Assembly: GCA_900547105.1 (NCBI GenBank)
Contig: URFL01000012.1
Span: 4,324-68,323, forward strand
Length of the DNA stretch: 64,000 bases
Reading direction: 5' to 3'
DNA from: an uncultured Oscillospiraceae bacterium
Lineage (GTDB): Bacteria > Bacillota > Clostridia > Oscillospirales > Acutalibacteraceae
In this document: piece by piece, positions 7,625 through 14,599 of the stretch
How the letters are laid out: every line of letters begins with the position of its first letter
Position numbering within the stretch: position 1 is the first letter of the stretch
The notes under the pieces: model-generated
Database searches by the model: none
What the model saw: the letters and a program-made list of their open reading frames with translations, nothing else
What the model was told of the DNA's origin: nothing
Made by a program: the position numbers and the translations under genes

Positions 7625-9381
7625 GCAAGCAACCCAATCCGCACGATCATGTGTTGTCCCGGCTGATGCGCTATGTGGGGCGTCAGCGCTGGCTGCTGGC
7701 GGGTGCGGTGTTGTGCGCGCTGATCGGCAACGTTGCGCTGCTGACGGCGCCTCGGCTGGTGGGATCGGCGATCGACCTTATCCTGCCCGCCGCCGATGCC
7801 ACCCCCGGGCTGACGCTGGTGCAGCTGCTCGCGGTGATCGGCGTGCTGTATGTGACCGGCTCGGTGCTCAACTGGGTGACGGCGCTGCTGGCCAATCTGG
7901 TCGCCAACCACACGGTGCGCGATTTGCGCACCGACCTGTTCGGCAAGCTGTCCCGTCTGCCGGTCAGCTATTTTGACACCCATTCCCGCGGCGATATGAT
8001 GAGCCGCTTTACCAACGATATCGACGCCATCGCGGACGGCTTGACCCAAGGCATTGTGCAGCTGGTCACCGGTGTCATCACCGTGCTGCTGACGCTGATC
8101 TTTATGCTGACGCTGAACCCCGCCGTCACGCTGGTGGCGGTGCTGGTTACGCCGCTGTGCTTTTTGGTAGGCTTTGTCATCACCCGCTACGGCAGCCGCC
8201 GCTTTGCGGAGCAAAGCCGCACGCTGGGTATACTCAACGGCTACGCCGAAGAGATGATCACCGGCAGCCGCACCGTTAAGGCGTTCGGCTACGAACAACG
8301 CGCAGCGGCAAAGTTTGACGAGATCAACGAAGAGCTGTATCGCTGCGGCTATCGGGCGCAGTTCGCCTCGGCGCTGGTCAACCCCTCCACCCGCTTTGTC
8401 AACAATGTGGCGTATGTGCTGGTGGGCGTGTTTGGCGTGCTGGCGGGGCTGACCCCCGGTGTGATCGCCAGCTTTTTGACCTATACTGCGCAATTCTCCA
8501 AACCGTTTAACGAGATCACCGCCATCACCATGCAGCTGCAGCTGGCGATCGCGTCGGCGCGGCGGGTGTTCCAGGTGATGGACGAGCCGGAGCAAACGCC
8601 GGACGCACCGGGGGTGCTGGATCATCCCAAAGGGCGCATCCGTTTTGACCATGTCGATTTCGCCTATAATCCGCAAAAGCCGCTGATCCGCGACTTTAAT
8701 CTGGATGTCGAACCGGGTATGACCGTCGCCATCGTCGGTCCCACCGGCGCGGGCAAAACCACGCTGGTCAACTTGCTGATGCGGTTTTACGAGCTGGATC
8801 GCGGCAGTATCCGTGTCGACGGTCAGCTGATCTCCGCTATCGGGCGGGATGATCTGCGTCGCCATTTCGGTATGGTGCTGCAGGAAACCTGGCTGTTCGC
8901 CGGCACCGTGCGGGATAACATCGCCTACGGTCGCCCGGATGCCACCGACGAAGAGGTGGAGGCGGCCGCCAAGGCCGCCCATGTGCACAGCTTTATCCGC
9001 CGCCTGCCGCAAGGCTACCAGACCATGATCGCCGAGGACGGCGGCAACCTGTCGCAAGGGCAAAAGCAGCTGCTGACCATTGCGCGCGCCATGCTGCTGG
9101 ATCCGCCCATGCTGATTTTGGACGAAGCCACCAGCTCGGTGGATATTCTGACCGAACAGCGCATCCAGCGCGCGTTTCGCCGCATGATGCAGGGGCGCAC
9201 CACCTTTGTGATCGCGCACCGTCTGTCCACCATTCGCGATGCCGACTTGATTCTGGTGCTGGATAAAGGCAATGTGGTGGAAACCGGCACCCACGAATCG
9301 CTGTTGGCGCAAAAGGGTTTCTATTATCGGCTGTATAATTCGCAGTTTGCCTCCGCCCAGTCCGAGGGGGAACCCGCATGA
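7621..9381 (+). CDS. ABC exporter half-transporter, catalytic subunit
   Basis: 586 aa, the partner of the preceding gene and overlapping it by 4 nt (ATGA). The six-helix membrane domain (~20-320) is followed by an NBD with Walker A GPTGAGKTT, Walker B LILDEATSSVD with catalytic Glu, and switch His in IAHRLST. Its own signature is LSQGQ instead of LSGGQ. The composite site formed with the LSGGQ of the partner is therefore complete, while the other site is doubly degenerate, as expected for an asymmetric exporter. The gene overlaps the next (SLOG) gene by 4 nt. Confidence 0.94.
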   Translation: MSKQPNPHDHVLSRLMRYVGRQRWLLAGAVLCALIGNVALLTAPRLVGSAIDLILPAADATPGLTLVQLLAVIGVLYVTGSVLNWVTALLANLVANHTVRDLRTDLFGKLSRLPVSYFDTHSRGDMMSRFTNDIDAIADGLTQGIVQLVTGVITVLLTLIFMLTLNPAVTLVAVLVTPLCFLVGFVITRYGSRRFAEQSRTLGILNGYAEEMITGSRTVKAFGYEQRAAAKFDEINEELYRCGYRAQFASALVNPSTRFVNNVAYVLVGVFGVLAGLTPGVIASFLTYTAQFSKPFNEITAITMQLQLAIASARRVFQVMDEPEQTPDAPGVLDHPKGRIRFDHVDFAYNPQKPLIRDFNLDVEPGMTVAIVGPTGAGKTTLVNLLMRFYELDRGSIRVDGQLISAIGRDDLRRHFGMVLQETWLFAGTVRDNIAYGRPDATDEEVEAAAKAAHVHSFIRRLPQGYQTMIAEDGGNLSQGQKQLLTIARAMLLDPPMLILDEATSSVDILTEQRIQRAFRRMMQGRTTFVIAHRLSTIRDADLILVLDKGNVVETGTHESLLAQKGFYYRLYNSQFASAQSEGEPA

Positions 9382-9848
9382 CGCTGCGGGAGCAAACCTG
9401 CTGCTTTACCGGGCACCGGCGCTTGCCGGCGGATACCGATGCGCTGTATATGGCGCTCACCGCCGCTGTGCAGCGGCTGGCGGAGGAGGGAATCCGCTAT
9501 TTCGGCGTGGGCGGGGCGCTCGGATTTGATGAGCTGGCGGCACGCGCCGTGCTGTCGCTACGGGGCGCGTATCCGCAGCTGCGGCTGATTTTGGTGGTGC
9601 CCTGTCCCCAGTGGCATGCGCCGTGGTCGCCGGAGGATCGCGCCCGCTATGCGCGCCTGTGTGCCCAGGCGGACAAAGTGACCGCCGTGTCGGATCAATA
9701 CGAACCCGGCTGTATGCAGCGGCGCAACCGCTATCTGGTGGACAACAGCGCCGTGTGTGTCGCGTTTTGCGAAAGCAACACCGGCGGCGCCGCCTATACG
9801 CTGGCGTACGCGCAAAAACAAGGGCTGCGGATCGTCCGGGTGCCTTGA
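9378..9848 (+). CDS. SLOG-family protein (DUF1273/YpsA-like)
   Basis: 156 aa. N-terminal CCFTGHRRLP and the nucleotide-binding-type GVGGALGFDELAA loop mark the SLOG (SMF/DprA-LOG) superfamily, Rossmann-like proteins thought to bind nucleotide-derived ligands. SNTGGAAYTLAYAQKQG near the C-terminus is the second typical glycine turn. The start overlaps the stop of the ABC subunit (ATGA), so it is translated from the same transcript. The B. subtilis relative YpsA has been linked to cell division and stress, but a function here cannot be assigned. Confidence 0.85.
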   Translation: MTLREQTCCFTGHRRLPADTDALYMALTAAVQRLAEEGIRYFGVGGALGFDELAARAVLSLRGAYPQLRLILVVPCPQWHAPWSPEDRARYARLCAQADKVTAVSDQYEPGCMQRRNRYLVDNSAVCVAFCESNTGGAAYTLAYAQKQGLRIVRVP

Positions 9849-9859
9849 ATACCAAAACA

Positions 9860-9897
9860 AAAAGCGCTGTCGCGGAATGTTCCGCGACAGCGCTTTT
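9860..9897 (+). terminator. Strong bidirectional-type terminator after the ABC/SLOG operon
   Basis: 18-bp perfect stem (AAAAGCGCTGTCGCGGAA and its complement) with a 2-nt apparent loop, ending in TTTT. Confidence 0.85.
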
Positions 9898-9914
9898 CTG
9901 CGTTCGATAAAAAC

Positions 9915-10116
9915 AAATATCCCGCCCTGCCGTAATGCTGCCGTAGTAACCTGCTACTAAACAAGAAGCAGGTGGGCGCCGCCCGGTGCGTTCACGCTCC
10001 CTTCTTCCCGCAAAGCGGGGAGGTCTGCCATCCGGCACCGGAGCAAGGCTCCCGAATTCAAACTGTAGTAGGGTTAAAAGGCAGCGGTCCGCGTACAGCG
10101 CAGGATACGCTTTTTT
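9915..10116 (+). ncRNA. ssrS: Probable 6S RNA
   Basis: A ~190-nt gene-free stretch folds into the 6S outline: a long closing stem (GCTGCC 9937-9942 with GGCAGC 10080-10085, then AACC/GGTT and CTACTA/TAGTAG), a large asymmetric central bubble, a second stem (CCGGTGC/GCACCGG) and an apical CCCGC-AAA-GCGGG hairpin. This mimics an open promoter and would bind sigma-A RNA polymerase. The plus strand is chosen because a short hairpin followed by T6 (10091-10116) ends it in that direction, and the minus strand has no T tract. Exact ends are uncertain. Identity rests on length and fold and not on a database match. Confidence 0.5.
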
Positions 10117-10119
10117 CGA

Positions 10120-10428
10120 TTACTCCTCGTCGTCTGCCGAGTCGATTTCGTACAGATCCGACAGCCGATCTTCAAAGATCTCCGCGATCTCGTTAAAGAT
10201 ATCGTCATCGTCAATGGTGACCAGCAGCTCTTCGCCGTCTTCCTCCACCACTTCCAAAATGACCAGCTCGCCGTCATCCTGCACGCTCTCCTCCGGTTGG
10301 TCATACACCGGCAGCAGCGCCACATAGCGCCCGTCGTCGGTTTCGATCGCGTCCAGCAGTTCAAACTGATGCCGATTGCCCTCGTCGTCCACAATGGTCA
10401 TCAGATCCGCGCCGAATTCATCAGCCAT
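10120..10428 (-). CDS. DUF1292 domain protein
   Basis: 102 aa, very acidic (long D/E runs at the C-terminus). The central pattern TIVDDEGNRHQFELLDAIE, YVALLPVYD and LVILEVVEEDGEELLVTIDD is characteristic of DUF1292 (YrzB-like) small cytoplasmic proteins of Firmicutes, usually found near the RuvX/YqgF and AlaS genes; those neighbours are absent here. It has an RBS (GGAGGCGAC) 4 nt before ATG 10428 and its own promoter. Function unknown. Confidence 0.88.
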   Translation of the reverse strand: MADEFGADLMTIVDDEGNRHQFELLDAIETDDGRYVALLPVYDQPEESVQDDGELVILEVVEEDGEELLVTIDDDDIFNEIAEIFEDRLSDLYEIDSADDEE

Positions 10429-10467
10429 ACTTGTCGCCTCCGTTTGCTTTGGTTTCGATCTCTATGT

Positions 10468-10496
10468 ATTGTACCCCGACAACGCCCCGCCGTCAA
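10468..10496 (-). promoter_or_regulatory. Promoter of the DUF1292 gene
   Basis: On the minus strand TTGACG (10491-10496) and TACAAT (10468-10473) are 17 bp apart and about 40 bp upstream of the start codon. Confidence 0.7.
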
Positions 10497-10575
10497 GGGA
10501 AATCTTTCCCGCCTTTTGTCGAATACATGTTTATAAAAAGTTCATAAAAGAAACATAAATTCTTGAAAAAACCTA

Positions 10576-10604
10576 TTGACAAACACGAAGCTCGATGCTA
10601 TACT
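10576..10604 (+). promoter_or_regulatory. Near-consensus promoter of the 880-nt non-coding transcript
   Basis: TTGACA (10576-10581), exactly 17 bp, then TATACT (10599-10604). It is among the strongest promoter matches in the window, which implies high expression of the RNA that follows, starting near 10611. Confidence 0.8.
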
Positions 10605-10994
10605 GTAGTTGCAGAAAGGGAAGAGAGAGAAGGGGATCTCCCGAAGAGGAGATCAATCCAGACAGAAAGAGGTGGCTCCGATGAACATGGACATTGAACC
10701 CCAGAACACGGCTTCGTGCGGGAGCCATACCGCACAGGCGACTCGGCAGAGCTGACCGATTAGCGGAAGTTTGAAAAGCTGCATCCCGGTTCCCCGGAAG
10801 ACTTCGGTGTTCCGCCCCGGCGATCCTTTTGACCGGCAACAGTGTGTTGCTTTCCAGATGTGGTTTGCAAGCCGGGCGGCGCGCATCGCGCCGACGATGA
10901 CGCCAGACCGCGCAGCGGTCGGGAATGGTAAAGCCATTCGACAAGCGGCGTATCGACAATAGAATAGATAGATGGTTCGAAATCTTACCGACAA

Positions 10995-11434
10995 GGTGAG
11001 TCCCATGAGATAAGGAAAAGGCTTTTTGGAAAATAATCATTTTGCGAAAAGGTGAGTCCCGTGGTATAAGAATGCATCTTCAATAACAGCAAAATTTGCA
11101 AAAAGGTGAGTCCGATGATGACATAACCTCGCGTGATCGCGATTTCCGGTGCAGCCGTAAGGGCAGCGCCGGGGTAACAACAAAAATCTTTGTAAAAGGT
11201 GAGTCCAATGGCTTAGCAACGACGAATCGACCATTTTTCTTTGAAAGGGTGAGTCCGCCGAAAAGGTCATGTCTCTCCAAGAGTGGGGAATCCTGAGAAA
11301 CAATCCCTGAAAAGGTGATGCTTATGATTCGTAAATTCCTGCTCACGAAGAAATCGCAAATAACTTGAAAAGGTGAGTCCAATGGGCTGAATACATGATC
11401 CGAATTCCAAAATTCAGATGAAATGGGTGAGTCC
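10995..11434 (+). repeat. Array of eight GGTGAGTCC-type motifs (plus a diverged copy at 10671)
   Basis: Copies start at 10995, 11051, 11105, 11198, 11248, 11314 (diverged, GGTGATGCT), 11372 and 11426. Spacing is 50-93 nt and irregular, and intervening sequence is unique. Most copies are preceded by AAA or AAAA. Core AGGTGA-G-TCC equals the complement of the canonical 16S rRNA 3' tail (AGGTGATCC) with one extra G. Confidence 0.8.
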
Positions 11435-11454
11435 AAAGTACTAGTCAGTATATA

Positions 11455-11490
11455 AGCGCCCTCTGTCCGGTTCGGCAGAGGGCGCTTTTT
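11455..11490 (+). terminator. Strong terminator of the 880-nt RNA
   Basis: 11-bp stem AGCGCCCTCTG/CAGAGGGCGCT with a 10-nt loop, followed by T5. Confidence 0.9.
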
Positions 11491-11558
11491 CGCACTCTCC
11501 GGCATGGGATATATAACCGATGCCAAAAATAGATGATGCGATTTGTGTGAAAAGCGTA

Positions 11559-11587
11559 TTGAATTCATTTTTGCCATATGATACACT
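11559..11587 (+). promoter_or_regulatory. Promoter of the Ig-like protein gene
   Basis: TTGAAT (11559-11564), a 17-bp spacer and TACACT (11582-11587), ~45 bp before the start codon. It makes the gene independent of the upstream non-coding RNA. Confidence 0.6.
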
Positions 11588-11631
11588 AAAAAAGAAACGA
11601 ACCAAAGGCGACAAGCAAGGGGGAGAGCGCT

Positions 11632-12084
11632 ATGACGAAAAAACGGATAAGTGCAATAGCAGCCGCAGCGGGCGGCGCACTGGCGGTGGTGCTGGCGGCG
11701 GGCGGCATTTGGATGGCTACCCGCGACCGGTCGCCGCAGGTGACTTTGCAGGTGCGGCAGATCGGCGCGACCGGATTGGACTACACTCTGCACAACGCCG
11801 GGGTATCAGATGTGTATTACGGACAGGATTATGCGCTGTCGCGTAAAGAGGCGGGCGAGTGGCGCGAGCTGCCGCTGCGTTCGGGCGAGCTGATGCTGGT
11901 GAATTCCATTTTGTACACCGCGCCGAGCGGCAAGGCGGACGAACCGGCGAAAACCATCCGGTGGGAGGACGACTACGGCCGTCTGTCGCCGGGGGTCTAT
12001 CGCCTGTCCAAATGGGTGTCCACCGACGAGCAAAGCCGCCATACCTATCCGGTGTCGGTGGAGTTCACGATCCCCGAGGTGTGA
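11632..12084 (+). CDS. Membrane-anchored bacterial Ig-like (Big_14-type) protein
   Basis: 150 aa from ATG 11632 with a GGGGGAG RBS. A basic start and one hydrophobic segment (~6-28, rich in Ala/Gly/Val) act as an uncleaved anchor or signal peptide. The remaining ~115 residues form one Ig-like domain with the pattern VTLQVRQIGATGLDYTLHN, VYYGQDYALSRKEAGEWREL and the closing GRLSPGVYRLSKWVS, which I associate with the immunoglobulin-like Big_14 family of small surface proteins in Clostridia. Function unknown. It is monocistronic. Confidence 0.75.
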   Translation: MTKKRISAIAAAAGGALAVVLAAGGIWMATRDRSPQVTLQVRQIGATGLDYTLHNAGVSDVYYGQDYALSRKEAGEWRELPLRSGELMLVNSILYTAPSGKADEPAKTIRWEDDYGRLSPGVYRLSKWVSTDEQSRHTYPVSVEFTIPEV

Positions 12085-12149
12085 CCGCACTTTTTGCGGG
12101 TTGAACAAGTTTGGCAAAAAACGCGGGGCGCATTTTGCCAAAATCGCCC

Positions 12150-12178
12150 TTGACAAACGCCGTGCAAAGGCGTATATT
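12150..12178 (+). promoter_or_regulatory. Promoter of the T-box/ilvA-ridA transcript
   Basis: TTGACA (12150-12155), 17 bp, TATATT (12173-12178). Transcription would begin near 12185, at the start of the T-box leader. Confidence 0.8.
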
Positions 12179-12184
12179 GACACC

Positions 12185-12455
12185 ATACACCAAATGCACG
12201 GAAAAGGGCGGCATCCCGCCGTCACCCCTTTCAGAGAGCCGTCGGTCGCTGCGAGACGGCAGGGAACACGGGATCAATCACCTTGGAGCAGACCGGCTGA
12301 ACCGTTTGTGTCAGTAAGCCGGTACGGGACTTCCCGTTACAGAAGAGGGCATTGTTGGATGCCTGCCAAAGCGGCCGCCTTGGGCGGCAATCGGAGTGGT
12401 ACCACGGAAGCCAAACGCTTTCGCCTCGGACAATCGGGGCGGAGCGTTTTTTTAT
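12185..12455 (+). promoter_or_regulatory. T-box leader upstream of ilvA
   Basis: The ~270-nt untranslated leader has a Stem I region beginning with AGAGAGCC (~12230) and the T-box proper GAGTGGTACCACGG (12394-12407), whose bulge pairs with the tRNA acceptor end. A terminator whose 5' arm overlaps the antiterminator follows. Uncharged tRNA would stabilise the antiterminator and switch on ilvA-ridA. The specifier codon could not be placed with certainty: ATC (Ile) and ACC (Thr) both occur in the candidate segment GGGATCAATCACC near 12278. The downstream threonine deaminase fits either. Confidence 0.88.
12414..12453 (+). terminator. T-box regulated terminator
   Basis: Stem ACGCTTTCGCC / GGCGGAGCGT followed by T7, placed directly after the T-box sequence and before the ilvA RBS. 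Confidence 0.85.
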
Positions 12456-12481
12456 TTTATCGACAAAAGGAGATAGCCATC

Positions 12482-13678
12482 ATGTTGACACTCGACAAAA
12501 TCTATCATGCATCGTATGCGTTAAAGGATGTGATCCGGACAACGGATCTGATCCACGCCCCCAACATTTGCCCCGGCAGCGATATTTATCTGAAAACCGA
12601 AAACCTGCAGGTGACCGGTTCGTTTAAGGTGCGCGGCTCGGCGTACAAAATTTCCCAGCTGACCGAAGAGGAAAAAGCCAAGGGTGTGATCGCCTGTTCG
12701 GCGGGCAACCACGCACAGGGCGTGGCGTTGGCGGCGACCAAAAACGGCATCAAATCGCTGATTTGCCTACCGGACGGCGCTCCTATCTCCAAGGTGGAGG
12801 CGACCAAACGCTACGGCGCGGAGATTTGTCTGGTCAAAGGTGTGTATGACGACGCGTATCAAAAAGCGCTGGAGCTGAAAGAGGAAAAAGGCTACACCTT
12901 TATCCACCCGTTCGATGACGAAGATGTCATCGCCGGACAGGGCACCATCGGTCTGGAAATGCTGCAGCAGCTGCCGGATGTGGACGCGGTGATCGTGCCG
13001 GTGGGCGGCGGCGGACTCATCTCCGGCGTGGCGTTCGCCATCAAATCGCTGAATCCTCGCGTCAAGGTGTACGGCGTGCAGGCGGCAGGCGCTCCCAGCA
13101 TGCAGCAATCGCTGGCGCACGGCAAAATCGAGAAGCTGGACGCGGTATCCACCATCGCCGACGGCATCGCGGTGAAAGAGCCGGGCGAGCATACTTTCCA
13201 GTATTGCCGCGATTATGTGGACGAGGTCGTGACCGTGACCGACGACGAGATTTCCACCGCTATTCTGACACTGATCGAAAGCCAAAAGCTGATCGCCGAG
13301 GGCGCGGGTGCGGTGCCGTTGGCGGCAGCGCTATTCCATAAGGTGCCGGTCGAGGGCAAAAAGGTCATCTGCCTGGTGTCCGGCGGCAACATCGATGTGA
13401 CCATCCTGTCCCGCGTGATCAAACGCGGTTTGCTCACCTCCGGTCGCTCTTGCCAGCTGACGGTGGAGCTGCTGGACAAACCCGGCCAGCTGGAAACGGT
13501 AGCGCACCTCATCGCCGAAAAAGGCGGCAACGTGGTGTCGGTTCACCACGAGCGTGCCAGCGAGGGCTCGGATGTTAACGGCTGTTTCCTGCGGCTGCGG
13601 CTGGAAACCCGCAACTACGCCCATATTGACGAGATCCGCGGCGCGTTGACCGGCGCGGGCTTCAAACTGATCGACTAA
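12482..13678 (+). CDS. ilvA: Threonine ammonia-lyase (threonine deaminase)
   Basis: 398 aa. PLP enzyme converting threonine to 2-oxobutyrate, the first step to isoleucine or of threonine catabolism. The PLP-binding block TGSFKVRGSAYK carries the Schiff-base Lys, SAGNHAQGVAL and the VPVGGGGLISG phosphate-binding loop are intact, and a single C-terminal ACT domain (~325-398, LTVELLDKPGQLETVAHLI) suggests feedback control. AAAGGAGA lies 9 nt before ATG 12482; longer in-frame extensions would run into the T-box leader. ridA follows 31 bp later, removing the reactive enamine product. Confidence 0.94.
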   Translation: MLTLDKIYHASYALKDVIRTTDLIHAPNICPGSDIYLKTENLQVTGSFKVRGSAYKISQLTEEEKAKGVIACSAGNHAQGVALAATKNGIKSLICLPDGAPISKVEATKRYGAEICLVKGVYDDAYQKALELKEEKGYTFIHPFDDEDVIAGQGTIGLEMLQQLPDVDAVIVPVGGGGLISGVAFAIKSLNPRVKVYGVQAAGAPSMQQSLAHGKIEKLDAVSTIADGIAVKEPGEHTFQYCRDYVDEVVTVTDDEISTAILTLIESQKLIAEGAGAVPLAAALFHKVPVEGKKVICLVSGGNIDVTILSRVIKRGLLTSGRSCQLTVELLDKPGQLETVAHLIAEKGGNVVSVHHERASEGSDVNGCFLRLRLETRNYAHIDEIRGALTGAGFKLID

Positions 13679-13709
13679 TATTTTGTGATATGAAAAGGAG
13701 AAATGCGTT

Positions 13710-14084
13710 ATGTCTACTGTTGTCCATACCCCGAATGCCCCTGAAGCCATCGGCCCCTATTCGCAGGCGATCGTCGCCAGCGGTATGGTGTACACCTCCG
13801 GCCAGATCGCGATCGATCCCGCTTGCGGCGATGTGACCGCGACCACCATTGAAGCGCAAAGCGAACAGGTGATGAAAAATCTGACTGCGGTGCTGGAAGC
13901 GGCGGGAAGCTCGCTGGAAAAAGCGGTCAAAACCACCTGCTTTTTGAAAAATATGAGTGATTTCGCCGCGTTCAACGCGGTATATGGCCGCTATTTTACC
14001 GGTAAACCCGCGCGTTCCTGCGTGGCAGTCGCGTCGCTGCCCAAGGATGTGCTGGTGGAAGTGGAAGTTGTTGCCACGCTGTAA
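13710..14084 (+). CDS. ridA: RidA family reactive-intermediate deaminase
   Basis: 124 aa, the usual length. Hydrolyses 2-aminoacrylate and 2-aminocrotonate released by PLP dehydratases such as the adjacent IlvA. The family blocks NAPEAIGPYSQAI, YTSGQIAIDP, VKTTCFLKNMSDF and the substrate-binding Arg in PARSCVAVASLP are all present. AAAAGGAG precedes the ATG. The gene sits in the T-box controlled unit with ilvA, a common pairing. Confidence 0.95.
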   Translation: MSTVVHTPNAPEAIGPYSQAIVASGMVYTSGQIAIDPACGDVTATTIEAQSEQVMKNLTAVLEAAGSSLEKAVKTTCFLKNMSDFAAFNAVYGRYFTGKPARSCVAVASLPKDVLVEVEVVATL

Positions 14085-14117
14085 AGCATTTTTGACCGCA
14101 TCCTTTTGAAAAAAGCG

Positions 14118-14147
14118 CCCTCCGCCGGGCATACTGATAGCGGAGGG
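14118..14147 (+). promoter_or_regulatory. Hairpin that would occlude the next gene's Shine-Dalgarno
   Basis: CCCTCCGC (14118-14125) pairs perfectly with GCGGAGGG (14140-14147), which contains the GGAGGG ribosome binding site of the gene at 14155. No T tract follows, so it is not an obvious terminator. Confidence 0.45.
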
Positions 14148-14154
14148 ATGCCTT

Positions 14155-14583
14155 ATGAGTCAAAACATCATCCCCCGACACAAAACCGCCGTCGGCGTGT
14201 TCTGCATCGGGGGACTGCTCTATAATCTGATTGAAATTTGCTGGCGTGGCTATACCCATTGGAGTATGTTTTTGCTGGGCGGCTGCTGTTTTCAGGTGAT
14301 CGGTGCCATCCACGAGCGATTCGCCGACCGGCGACCGCTGTTTCGCTGCACCTTGTGCGCCGGAGCGGTCACCGCGCTGGAATTTATCAGCGGCTACGTG
14401 GTCAACCTGCGGCTGCATTTGAATGTGTGGGATTATAGCCGTCTGCCGTTGAATATTAAGGGACAGGTGTGCCTGATCTATTCGGTGCTGTGGGGTGTGC
14501 TGAGTTTGATCGCCTGTCCGGTGTATCGGCTGGTGCGTATGCGGCTGGCGCGCGATCATCATTGGCAGCTGCTCCCGCAATAA
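14155..14583 (+). CDS. Small membrane protein, putative ABC-transporter-permease (CmpB/PF06541-like)
   Basis: 142 aa with four predicted transmembrane segments (~12-30, ~38-57, ~63-85 and ~105-125). The conserved WDYSRLPLNIKGQVCLIYSVLWG segment and EFISGYVVN are the diagnostic part of the PF06541 family, annotated as putative ABC transporter permeases although no ATPase partner is beside it here. The RBS GGAGGG lies within a potential hairpin. It lies 70 bp after ridA. Substrate unknown. Confidence 0.75.
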   Translation: MSQNIIPRHKTAVGVFCIGGLLYNLIEICWRGYTHWSMFLLGGCCFQVIGAIHERFADRRPLFRCTLCAGAVTALEFISGYVVNLRLHLNVWDYSRLPLNIKGQVCLIYSVLWGVLSLIACPVYRLVRMRLARDHHWQLLPQ

Positions 14584-14599
14584 CGCGGGACGAACCCCG

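Larger units (their letters stand above)
10611..11490 (+). ncRNA. Large structured non-coding RNA with repeated GGUGAGUCC motifs (unrecognised)
   Basis: About 880 nt bounded by a strong promoter and a strong terminator, with no open frame longer than ~24 codons that has an SD. The 5' part (10630-10985) is a run of compact hairpins, for example GATCTCC/GGAGATC, CAACA-GTG-TGTTG, GGCGCG-CAT-CGCGCC, GACCGC-GCA-GCGGTC and GAATGG-TAAA-CCATTC. The 3' part (10990-11434) alternates small hairpins with single-stranded AAAAGGTGAGTCC elements. After several elements an ATG or GTG is followed almost at once by a stop: 11005 M-R, 11061 V-V (GTG start), 11115 M-M-T, 11208 M-A and 11382 M-G. The first copy (GGTGGCTCC, 10671) precedes a 24-codon frame at 10681-10755. 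I do not recognise it as a known large RNA class such as ROOL, GOLLD, OLE or raiA, though a covariance-model search could change that. Confidence 0.7.

Noticed and set aside
9915..10116. 6S RNA on the minus strand
   Set aside because: The fold is equally good on both strands, but the T6 tract and hairpin terminate only plus-strand transcription, and a minus-strand promoter would have to lie inside the DUF1292 gene.
10995..11434. CRISPR array suggested by repeated GGTGAGTCC
   Set aside because: The common core is only about 9-13 nt, spacing is irregular (50-93 nt), the spacers contain hairpins and start-stop codons, and no cas gene is nearby.
11520..11846. Plus-strand frame starting inside the 880-nt RNA's downstream flank
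   Set aside because: It overlaps the RBS-supported Ig-like gene in another frame and has no SD of its own.
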